Assembly (NCBI GenBank): GCA_933228895.1
Contig: OW121846.1
Location: 22,573,088-22,637,087 of the forward strand
Direction: 5' to 3'
Source of the DNA: Platycnemis pennipes
Lineage: Eukaryota > Arthropoda > Insecta > Odonata > Platycnemididae
Length of the DNA: 64,000 bases
The stretch's first letter is position 1. Each line of letters begins with the position of its first letter. Made by a program: the position numbers and the translations under genes. The notes below the pieces were generated by a model. That model worked only from the letters and a program-made list of their open reading frames with translations, made no database searches and was not told the DNA's origin. Positions 11,968-22,525 of the stretch are shown piece after piece.

Positions 11968-13488
11968 GTAAGGGGTTAAACTGTGGCCTAATGCTGGAAT
12001 AAGCCACAGGAATCCCTTCACTATCCTGCCCAGTGCATGTGTGTGTTTGATTGCCATTGGATCTAAGATTTGACTGTGCAAATTAATATATTGTCTTGGC
12101 AGGTTATGGAAAATAATTATTCTAATGATTAATTGCGGTGTTGCATACAAATCTGCTGACTTGCTTTCTTTCTGTGCATGCATGTGGGAGTTATTTGGCC
12201 AGTATGATTGATTTGATGGGTGTGTAAGGAATGGAGATATAAATAAAAATGTAAAAAAATACCATTTGATTGATCCATATGTGTTTAAGCTAGGTCCTCA
12301 CCTTTAATTTGTAATGGAATAGTATTGATGTACTATTAGTTATGCCAAAGATTTTAATATTAGGTATTAATAGGAAGCTTCATTGGCCTGTCATTTAAGA
12401 ATGTATAGTGTTATGTGTTATACATATATAAAGTATTTGCATGCTAAAATTTATAGCATATGCTTTACATTACTCCAGTTATCAGGATGCTCTAATTGCT
12501 TTGCCAAGGATTTGATTCCCTTGGGTGAAAGCACACAATTTTGTTTATCAGCTGTTATTTCCTTATAGTATATTAATTTCCTTTGTTCATGTTATGCTCT
12601 ACAGATGAAATATTTTCTTATTGTTGATTGTGTAATATGTTACATATTTTTTCCTTTGCAATTGTGTAGTATTATGTTGTTACTGTAAAGGATTTAATTT
12701 ATTTCATATTTGTGCTCAGAGAAAATTAACAGTATCTGATTGATCAAACTGAATATAATATACAATTTAAAAGGGGAAGAGTATTCCAGAAAGGTGATTT
12801 TTTCCTTATGCTGAGTAGATGATAAGTTATAGAAAACAGTAGAAAAATTCTTGTTTGGCATCATAGATAAAATAAATATGATTGGTAGGTAAGTAAACAT
12901 ATGCTACAAAAATTTACTTTTGTTTTCCCAATGTAAAATAAAAAGTTTTAATGGAAATTGTAATTTGATGTTGCTTACTTATTTATGTAAAGATTTATCC
13001 ATTAGTCACAATACAGCAAGAGATATGAAAAATAGCTAATTTTGATTGTGTGCATGTGCCTGTATGTTTGTGGTGTGCATTGATGAATGTATGATATCTG
13101 TGGGAATTTGCAATTTGCGCACTCTTGCACTGAATGAACATTTTATTATTACTGCCTTTGAATGCATGTTTGCACATAACTTTCATGGATTCTCACTGTA
13201 TCTGTTGATCAAAACAAATTTTATGATGAAATATCAAATAACACAAAAATGTTGTGCATATATTTTTTTTAAATAAAACCAAATACTATTACATTATTCT
13301 TTTACTATTCAAAACATGCTTTATTCCTTTTATTCTAAATTTTGGCTGAAAATTTATTCCTTATTCCTTTCTTGGCTTTTTATTTCTATCAATTACGTGA
13401 CCAACTTTTCATCTCTGCCTCGATGGATGATTGTTTGCTGATTGAATTTGGCTGTTTGTGTGTGTGCATGGGTGTGGTATGTTTGCAG
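11968..13488 (+). other. NADK: Intron between the two alternative NADK exons
   Basis: 1.5 kb of AT-rich DNA without recognised repeats. The last 50 bases are strongly GT-rich (TTTGTGTGTGTGCATGGGTG, positions about 13454-13473) instead of a normal pyrimidine tract. Such a sequence could bind CELF/Bruno-type splicing regulators (inference). Confidence 0.7.
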
Positions 13489-13571
13489 ATCAAGCTGAAC
13501 TGCGACGCAAGGAGCACTGCCTGTGTTTCCTTTGACGGACGCCACCAGCAACAGTTGCGTGTTGGAGATAG
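13489..13571 (+). CDS. NADK: NAD kinase internal exon, alternative version B
   Basis: Also 83 bp, phase 0 at its start and two bases into a codon at its end, so it can replace exon A exactly. It reads I-K-L-N-C-D-A-R-S-T-A-C then VSFDGRHQQQLRVGD plus a split Ser. About 14 of 28 positions match version A, including Arg8, Thr10, the whole VSFDGR block and the final GDS. The conserved Trp is replaced by Cys and HGD by VGD. The acceptor is GTTTGCAG. The donor (GATAG|GTGTGT) is weaker than that of exon A. The preserved frame, preserved core motif and intact splice sites argue for a functional alternative exon over a decaying duplicate. NAD kinase identity comes from the SFDGR block plus the downstream exon. 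Confidence 0.85.
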
Positions 13572-16500
13572 GTGTGTTGCACATTCCTCACCTATTTTCT
13601 TTATTTTTCATGTCTTACTTAATAGTGCTTCATGATACTTCATACCACACAGTAATTTATGTAGGGTGGGAAATATTTCCTGTTAGAAAGCAGAGTAATT
13701 TCATTTTGGAGCTCATAATAATATTCATTGGGGACTAAAATATAAAGTAAAATTTGCTTTTGGAGGTGATGGCTTTACGTTTCATGTGTGTCCTACATAG
13801 TTCCATATTTAATCAAGGTAGGGGTCAAGGATTAATTCAGGCACTTTTGTGTAATGCACTATGATTTGTTTTGGATTAACTCTCCTTGTATTTTTTTAGA
13901 AAGTAATTTAACCATGAAGTGGTGTGAGTTAAGGTGCAGTCCATGGCTTCTTACATTTTGAGTTATGCTTCACCTAAGGTCTTATTCAGTAGTATTCACA
14001 AGTATCATCTCTTGAAATGTATACGTATGGTATCAGAGAGGAATTTCTCAAGTATTGCTGGTTAAAAATCCTTTTCATAAATGAACAGAAGGTACTAAAG
14101 AAATAAGATGGTTGTGTGGCATTGTAGGTGATCTGGAGTAAATTGGTTGCTGATAGGCATTCAAGGGCCCAGAACTGGGTGGCACCAAGCAACTTCTAAA
14201 TGTGTTAGCCTTTCCCTAGCCAAATCATTTTATTTATCTGTATTGATTTTTAATGCTAATAATTTAGTGTATTTTCTTGTATTTAAATGGAAACTCAAAT
14301 CATTGAGGCAGCATTGAAATGTGGTAACCCTTATAATATGAGATATGTGGACAGTTGTATTTATGAGCTGAAATCACATTTACTCATGATCTCATGGAGA
14401 TCTGCTCAACCCCATTCATTTTCCACATGAGGTAACCTTTGTATGAAAGCAGTAGCATTGATTAATGATAGTTCATATAGGAAAATGCAGACTCATCTTG
14501 AAAGACAAATCCTCTGTGATTGAAAAATGATCGATGATGTGTTCGACAAGCTTCATGTGATGGCTGGAGCTTCTGAAATCAACCCAAATCTTAGAAGCAG
14601 AGTGGTTTGAGAAATTATCTTGTAATTCTTTTCATGAATTTTGTGCCATTATATATTTTAATTCAACATATTATCATGGAAATAAACAAAATATTTTCTC
14701 TAACTTGCAATAAAAATCATAAGATATGTACTAAAAGATCAAATATAATTTTGAAAAATATTTTGAGTCATTAGATATTTTGATAACAATTGGCATCAAT
14801 ATTTGTGGAAATAGTAATGCTAACAACAAAGTTCGCTCAGTTTTATTTCTATATCTTACTTCTTTTTACATTTCAGAATTTGTACATGTATTCCTCTCAT
14901 AACACAATTCGTTGCAACTTTTAATGTATGCAGGACATAATGCTGCCAGGATTAAAAGGCTTTATCTAAAATGGCACATATGTACCTATATTAGTCACAA
15001 AATTGCTTACAACTTGAATTGATCATAAAATATGCACCAATTGGTAATCAAACCAATATAGGTATTTTGATTGAATTTCGTAATGATGTATGCAGTGTAG
15101 TAGTGGATACAATCTTATTAATGCTTGTAGTTATACAGGTACAGCAATTGCAGTGCATAAAATTTTATATCTGTAAACAAATATTTTGTGGTAAAAAATA
15201 TGCTAAGGGAGATCGCTTAAAATGAGGGAGTCCTGTATTTGGTTCCAATCAGGCTTGATAAAATTGAGCAGTCATTGTTTTTGTTAAGTAATTGCTTTGT
15301 TATTTATCTATAAGCCATTGCAATTATGGTATTTTCTTAAGTAGGCCTTGCTTCATTAATATTTGTACCAAACAATAAATGTATGAATTCTTGTAGTGAA
15401 TAACTGTAGTTGTCGATGTGTAGATTCCATATTGTTTTCTAAATCCATTGCTTTTTTAAAATAAAAATTATGATATAGCTTTGAGTCGATTTGGACTTAA
15501 ATCACTCAAATCAATCACTTACATCTGGCCAATTTGCTCCTTTTACAATAATTGTTGCTATTTTAGTTTGGGAATGGCTTTTATGAAACATATCTTACTC
15601 TTCAATGACTTAACACATTGCATGAAGAAAAATTATCGCATCATGTAAATACGTAAATTCAAACGGCCATTATCTTATTTGCTAGCCACTTACAAGTCTT
15701 TTTGCAAGATTCCAAGTAACCAAATTCATTATCATGATGAATGTTTTCCTAATCTGGAATAGGAGTCATTCGGCCCTTCACCTAGCTCTCCTTTTTAACT
15801 TAACTTAATTTCCAAGCTTTCTATTGAAACACTGCTATTATGATTTATCACACCTTTTGGAGAAACTACCTCAGAATATGATTTCCATAGATGCAGAATT
15901 ACTGAATAAACCACATGCTGTACGGCACTGTGCATAAGGTGCTTGTAAATTTTAACCCACTAATATTCTAAAGTTTTCAATTACATCTCACTTATACATT
16001 TATTTAATTTTGATACGGTATTCCTGAATGGAAATAACGCACAATGAATTATATGCCCTTCTAGTTCATTAATTGAAAAGTCTTTTGTCTATCTACCTGC
16101 ATAATCAAATCTCCCAAATATATTTTTGTTTTAGTATTTGACCCAAGAGATGAGCTGTAACAGATTTTTCTTTTATAAAAGAATGCTATACTCCTCTTAA
16201 CCACGTAACAAATTTGTATTACTTCTGTTTGTAACTTGATTTTTTTAGTTTTGGCCACTGGATATTTAAATTGGTGCTATTAAATTTTAATCCATACTAG
16301 CATACAAGAGCTCTATTCCCACAACTACTTCATGTCAGTTGAAGTACCTTGGCATGGTTTAACCTCCATAATTGTGAGCTGCTGAGTTTGAAATACATTT
16401 ATTGAATGTATACTAAAAGTCCATGCATTAATTACCTAAATTTTGAAAAGTGTATTATAATGTTGGTGGGGGCTTTTTTAGTATATAAGAAGAATGCGGT

Positions 16501-16935
16501 ATATATGCACCTATTCTAACAAATTTATTTCCGCCAACTTTGCTAGAACTTTTGGAATTAACATATGTGATGATTTGTAGTAAAAATTTACCCTTGATAC
16601 TTTATTGCTTAAATGTTGCACAGTTTAGTCAATTTCGTTTTGTGTGGTTTCTTAGCTCCAACAATTGCTTATTGATCTTATTGATTGCTTATTGCTCATT
16701 ACATTCTTAAAGGAAAAATACATTTAAAGTTTTTTTGCTCCCATTGTTGGAATAGCTGGCAATCCACTTGCATACATATCACAAACCCTACTATTTTCAA
16801 ACTCCAAATGCTATTGAGAATGATAGGCACAACACAGTGACAATATCTCAGTCTACATTATTCTTTCCAAACTAAGTAAACAGTCACCAAAGTTCCATAA
16901 AATACAGAAAGATGTATGGATTAGTAATTCAGCTG
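13572..16935 (+). other. NADK: NADK intron, proximal part
   Basis: AT-rich intronic DNA between exon B and the last exon. No third 83-bp exon copy, SINE or transposon terminus was recognised. Confidence 0.6.
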
Positions 16936-17968
16936 TTAACTCTTTCATGCCAGAGTCCTATGCTGAAAAAGCTTTCCTTTACGCGGGTTCCTCTAGAATT
17001 TTTTTCCACTTCCTGTACGAAGCTCTTTTGAAGCAAGGTTTCGAGCAGGTATATCTTTCCCCCACTTTGAGTCCGTACCCAGTGGGGTTCCCGACCCTTT
17101 CTTCGTTCACTGAGCAGAGATTGTCTTCACCGTTTTGCAAATAAGAACCCATCACGGCCTGCGTCCATGGTCAACTATTTTTAACACAGTGATTTTTCTT
17201 AAATAAATAATGGTAAGACTCTAAGTGCAAGTTAATACAGAAATGAATTCCTGTTGTTATAAGTACCATTTAGAGCTTTTAAATGAAATTCTACTGTTAA
17301 TATTAAGATATCTAGCACAATAGATATCATAGCAATTGTTACAATAATAAATATTTTGTAGTGTTATGCACTAGGAGACGATTCTGAGCATAATCCAACC
17401 ATACCCTGGTTTTGTATAAAAACACTTTTTTGGTGCTATACCTTCCTCAGGAATCATCTTTAAGCAAATATATTCGCAGTGGTAGTGCGAGATAGATTTT
17501 TCCGCAGAGCAATTATTTCTTGAACCTCCTGGACTTTCTGGACTGGATTTCTAGAACCTGGAACTCTGTTAATAATAACGTTAGAGCTCCATTTAAAATT
17601 TCTAAAGAATCAAGGAATATAATGAATACACTTCTGGTACTAAATATAATGTGAATTAAACACATTTTTCTAATTGTTCCATTGTATAAACAAACACGTG
17701 ACCGCGAACAACTGACGAGAGTGAGGCTGAAGCTGGGAAGAAGGGTCGAGATAATCCCCGCCACTAAGCCGAGAAAGGCTCCTCAGACCTGCGAGGTAGG
17801 GTTCTTAATAACACCTTGGATCTTTTCTGCATACCTGGCACTAGCGATGTTTTAAGATGCCGTTTGTTCTCTTGCGTAGAAAAATCTGCGGCATTTATAC
17901 ACAGCGTTCGTTCACAGGAGTGAAAATTCTATGGCGTTTATAAATGGTGTGTGTAGCGAAAGGGTTAA
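16936..17968. mobile_element. piggyBac-type MITE candidate in NADK intron
   Basis: A roughly 1-kb block starts at TTAA-CTCTTTCATGCCAG and ends ...CGAAAGGG-TTAA, so both ends have the TTAA target and a C(C/T)CTTTC terminus. Subterminal sequences also resemble each other in inverted orientation (TAGAATTTTTTTCCACTTCC near 16996 versus TAGAATTTTCACTCC in the reverse complement near 17920). The interior is non-coding and less AT-rich than its flanks. This fits a non-autonomous piggyBac element. The short terminal match leaves some doubt. Confidence 0.6.
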
Positions 17969-20129
17969 GGATTGGTAGGTAGTGACATGACTTCCAAGAG
18001 TTAAATTCTGCTCTTAGACAGTAGAGGAATGAGGCTAATTCCAAACAACATCTTATTTTTCACCCTCAGAACATCTATCCTACTTTTGAAAAATGCATGG
18101 GAACAATATTTTTTTTGGAAAGTAAATCTTCCTAAGAAAGTATCAGACATTAATCTTTCCTTAATGAAAATTGGTGCATAAATTAACTGCTCTATAGTGT
18201 CTAGTAATAATGTATCAATTCATTTATTTTCTAGTATGTTTTGTATTTAGATTTTTGCTCAAAAGACAAAGTGGTCATCGTCTTTCAGTCCATGACATAC
18301 TATGGAATCTTTTTAAATTAGTCCTTTTTTTATATTAGCACTTTGGTGCAATTAAGCTTGCAATTAACTACCTGCTCTAGTGATTTAGTTTCTTGTGAAA
18401 GTCCTTTTGAATGTTTGAGTGAATGTTTTGCTTGGGCTATTGTTAATTGGTTGGCTTGCATGATTTTGTTGCTGGGAAATATTTAATATTAAGATTTCGT
18501 ATTTTAAATTTTCCAACTTAACATTTTAATGCATACTTATTAGTACAAGGGATCTATTGTAGGGCATAGAGTAGGATTTTATTTGGTGCATGCTTAACTT
18601 TGTATTGGTTTTAACAAGAATGAGGAAAAACTGCAAACATTGTTTTTTTTTAAAATTTAATAATAAATTATGCTGAATTGTTGTGCTTTATTCCAAAAAT
18701 ATAATCATTGTTGGAGCTTTATATGAACTGATAAAATTGTGCTGGTAATATTTCTCTTTGATTTGAGGGCAATTATGGCTAGGAAATTTGTTTGGCATTT
18801 GTTTTTATCACTCCATGTCATTTCAAAGTAGTTTTATATAAATCAATTATTTATTTTGAAATTGTGAAGCATTTAAAACTTGAATCAATGAAATGTGTTT
18901 CATATATTAAACATCAAGTTCCTCGAAAAATATATATTTTTACATAATGTGTGTGTATGAATATAAATAAATACATTCAAAGGATGGGAATTTAAATAAA
19001 TGACATACAAAGGTTAGAAATTGGAAAAGGAGAAATAACATAGGTATATAAACACACACACAAGACTGGTGGGGAAGGGTAATGATAAGCAAGGAGCACA
19101 GCAACCAAGCAGATACCTACGGATTCAAACTGTAATCCCTAGATCTCTTTACTGTTGAAATATGGCATCCTTCCTCCTTCCCACCATTTTAATATCGTTA
19201 CTGGCCCTTTTACCAACCCATCATTATATAATATACGTGCTTCACTTTAGTATCAATCTTTTAAGAATGACAGCAATGTCTTATTAATCCCAACTCCTCC
19301 CTCCCAACCTAGACACCCTAATTGTGCTCTGAGCACTTGATCAGTCTGCTGACATCTTCAAAGCCTTCAATGGCCGATGGCAACCCCCTCCCCTCAATGC
19401 CCCTCCCCTCCACCCAGCTGATCCTCTCCTCCTCTTCCTTTTACCAGTTTTCACAGTCCCTTCCATTCTCAGGGAACACTCAGTGGTATTACAAGATAAA
19501 ATCACAAATGGATTGATCATTAAAATGTAATGAAAGAATACACAAGGACTATTTGAGGCATTTCAGTGGTCATGTCATCTTCATGGGTCAGATAGGAGTG
19601 GTGTAAGAAACACTTCTCCTCCTCTACAGAACACCTTTCCTTTCTGGGTGATGAAGGGTGATTCTGACCACCAAAATATCTTGTAATGTCATGTCTTCTT
19701 TATTTTTAATGTTTATTTCATCTTTAGTTTTATCTTATGCTATGTATAAAGGCTTGGCAATTCCAACAGAGCATAGCAACAAGTCTATGGGGAGGGACAG
19801 GAGAATAAGACAGTAAACTATTACTAATGCATAGCGGGTGAAGACACCAGTGGTCACTACATTTGAAATCTCTTGTGAAATGAATCCCTTCTCAGCCATT
19901 GAAGACCATTCCATTTCCTATGCCCACAACCCTTGTTTCTTGTATCTATATATATTCATGCACACATATTGTAAGTAGTAGTGTTCATTATCTGATTTTG
20001 TGCATGCAAATAAAGTTATGAACTCACATCCCTAGTAGAGATAATTATATAAGGCACAATTTCCCTTGTCATTCCTCTCCCCAGTCACGAAGACACATGC
20101 TTACTTTTTTTCTACATTCATTACTATAG
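17969..20129 (+). other. NADK: NADK intron, distal part
   Basis: AT-rich intron. A stretch near 19040-19180 (CA repeat, then a GTTTGAATCCG word on the - strand) may be a worn SINE, but it is too degraded to call. It ends in a pyrimidine-rich tract and the ACTATAG acceptor of the last exon. Confidence 0.55.
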
Positions 20130-20334
20130 CCTCAGAGTCACTACCTCCATATATCCAGTGCCATCTATATGTGCTCAAGATCAAATCTCTGACTGGTTTG
20201 ATTCTCTTGCTGAATGCCTGCATTGGAATGTTCGGAAGAGGCAAAAGCACCTGGATGAGCTGTCAGACCTGACACATTCCAGCTCTAATGATACCCTGGA
20301 CTCATTAGAGCACACCGATCAACTGGATAGCTAG
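20130..20334 (+). CDS. NADK: NAD kinase terminal exon with stop
   Basis: Follows a T-rich tract and the acceptor TTACTATAG. The first base completes the Ser codon split by either upstream 83-bp exon. It then reads LRVTTSIYPVPSICAQDQ, ISDWFDSLAECLHWNVRKRQ and KHLDELSDL, ending in an acidic/serine tail ...EHTDQLDS and TAG. The YPVPSICxxD..SDWF.SLxxCLHWNVRKRQ block is the highly conserved C-terminus of metazoan cytosolic NAD kinase. The tail after it is lineage-specific. No AATAAA lies between the stop and a piggyBac relic that begins 102 bp downstream, so the 3'UTR is short, uses a non-canonical signal, or runs into the transposon. Confidence 0.96.
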
Positions 20335-20435
20335 GCACATGCCATGGATTTAAAATGATAAAGCTGGGGGCACACAGGGTGTAAGGTATGGCTTCTTCTG
20401 TACTTATTAGTAAGTATCATAGTTGGGATTAACGA

Positions 20436-21660
20436 TTAACCCTTAGAATGCCGAGGAGCAGTATCACGCACCTCCTGCAATGTCACTCTTAGATGCTGGT
20501 AGTTCACTGATTGTTGACATATGGCACCTAAATGCAGATTACTTATGAAGCTTAACCCTTGTAGTTTTTAAATTGACCACTGGTGTTTATCTTCCTTTGG
20601 TTTTACATGTGCTACATTTTTATGAAATTTACTTACATTTTGCTACCCCAATATGTCAAAATGGCATTAACATCCAAGTCTGCGTTTATTAGTGACGACA
20701 ATATAGCCAATTTTGTCAATTCTTACGGTGAAGATGATGATTTGAGGTATACATTGAAGGCGAGTGTTCCTGTGAAAGTGAAAAAGACAGTCTGATCATT
20801 TCAGAGTTGGAAAGTGATTGCAGTGATGTTGTTGCTCCTTTGAAACGTTATACATTACATTGTGCATTATTGTTTAGGTTTTTTTCTGCTATAAAGGTGC
20901 AAGACGTCCAGAAGAAAAGGCTGAGATAAAAAACAATGGCCTCAGTCATGTAGTAGTGACCAAGTTGCTCCAACTCAGGAACTACCTGAATAAGGGATAT
21001 CATGTGGTAATTGACAACCTCTTCACCAGTATTGCTCTGATGAAGTACCTGTTTGAAAATTCAACTTACCTCACTGGAACAATAAGATCAAACAGAAGGG
21101 GCTCCCAAAGGATATTATAGCAGGGTATAATGTAGGACAGGTGAAATATTTCCGTAGTGATGAGGTTCTTTTGTGTGGAGAAAAAAATATAAAAAAAGCC
21201 ACTTTTGCTACTTTCAACCCATGCAGTTGCTGAGACTGAAACCTTGCAAAGACGACAATTTGCACATGAAAGAGAAATAACCAAGCCAGTAATAATAAAC
21301 CAAAACAATAAAATTATGGGGGGAGTTGATGCATCAGATATGATGTTTTACACCTAACGAGATGAATGAAGGACACTAAAATATTGGAAAAAGGTGGTTT
21401 TCAGTATCTTTGCCAATATGGTATAAATTGTTAAATAATATACAAGGAGAATACATCTGGCAGAATTATGTCCCATATCCAGTTCACTTCCTCTATTATA
21501 CAGGCAATTGAGGAAGAATGGCTGGCTGTAAAGGGGAAGGTGAAAATGAAACAGTATCTAAGAATGCAATATAGCTGGTAGTTGTGCAAGAATACAATGA
21601 ATAGGCCCAGATGAATACATTTTAAAAAAAGCTGAGGGAAGTAACCCCCAAAGTTTAGGA
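20436..21660 (+). pseudogene. piggyBac transposon relic next to NADK
   Basis: Starts with TTAA-CCCTTAGAATGCC, a typical piggyBac target and terminus. On the + strand an N-terminal frame (20660-20795, ending ...YGEDDDLRYTL) is followed, after a deletion and stops, by the DDE core. That core includes a lysine/arginine-rich segment, NKGYHVVIDNLFTSIALMKY with the catalytic Asp (near 21010), STYLTGTIRSNRRG, and NKIMGGVDASDMM with another conserved Asp (21308-21345). Many stops follow. The coding half is severely decayed. The right terminus was not identified; the region 21690-21900 holds two related palindromic motifs that may be part of it. Confidence 0.85.
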
Positions 21661-21689
21661 AAGCACCCTTAGATGAGAACTACCCAAAG

Positions 21690-21900
21690 ACAATATCCTA
21701 GAGGGCTCGTATGCCTTACTCGACGACATCATGTCGTCAATACTATAGTTGAAATCGATAAAAAAGGGTCGCCTAAAAACCTATTACAGATAATGAGGGG
21801 GAGGGGTTCATTCAAATTAACATATCTGTTACAATGCACCAGTCTACATATGCCTTACTCAGCGACATTACGTTGTCAATACATCAGCCCCTAGTGAATC
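21690..21900. repeat. Two copies of a GACGACAT/ATGTCGTC-type motif
   Basis: TATGCCTTACTCGACGACAT at 21711 is followed by ATGTCGTCAATAC. It recurs as TATGCCTTACTCAGCGACAT at 21849 followed by ACGTTGTCAATAC, in the same orientation about 138 bp apart. Each contains a near-palindrome. They may be subterminal repeats of the adjacent piggyBac relic. Confidence 0.5.
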
Positions 21901-21959
21901 GCGAGAAAGTGTGTGCAGGCACACCCTCAGCATCTACTGTAACTCTATGTAATTAAGCC

Positions 21960-22290
21960 GTTTCCACTGCAATTTTACAATTGTGAAGGGATACATCAGA
22001 TCACAATGTGGGGATCGATATCAAAAACTAACCTTAAAATATTTTCTACTGCTCAGAACAATCTTTTGCGGCAAATTACAGATGCACCATGGTTCATCAG
22101 ATTTTCTTACATTCACGACAACATAAAAATCCCAGAATTGGAGTTCCATCTCAGAAAAATCACCGAATCCTTTCAGCAAAAACTAGGAATCCTGACAAAC
22201 AACACTCAGGACTCTAAATGGAACTACAACGAAAATCCCCAATTCAAATATTTTAAAGCAAATGGATATGGATGGAAGAAACCACAATGA
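21960..22290 (+). pseudogene. Jockey-type non-LTR reverse transcriptase C-terminal fragment
   Basis: A 95-codon open stretch (22006-22290) reads MWGSISKTNLKIFSTAQNNL, LRQITDAPWFIRFSYIHDNI and KIPELEFHLRKI. This is the characteristic 'QLWG.AS.SNI..IQ..Q.K.LR.I..APW......IH.DL.IP' region after the RT domain in Jockey/I-group LINEs. It ends with its own stop. The RT core and endonuclease are absent upstream, as expected for a 5'-truncated copy or relic. Confidence 0.8.
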
Positions 22291-22395
22291 CAGTTTTCAG
22301 TGTTTGCTTTGTTTGTCAAAACAAAAAAGGCTTCTTATACCACAGTATCTAATTTGCCAAAGTATGTAACTGAAAAATAACTTGTAACGTAAAAG

Positions 22396-22525
22396 TTACT
22401 TTTTTAACTTTAACTTTAATCAGTTACTTTTTCAGAAAAGTAACTTTAACTTTAACTAGTTACTTTTTGCAGAGATTGACTTTAACTTTAATCAGTTAAT
22501 TTTTTTTTGATAACTTTCCCAACTG
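22396..22525. repeat. hAT-type terminus with short tandem repeats
   Basis: Three or four diverged repeats of a unit like TAACTTTAATCAGTTACTTT lead to a right end TAACTTTCCCAACTG. Its reverse complement, CAGTTGGGAAAGTTA, resembles known hAT termini. No matching left end was located, so only an end fragment is called. Confidence 0.5.
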
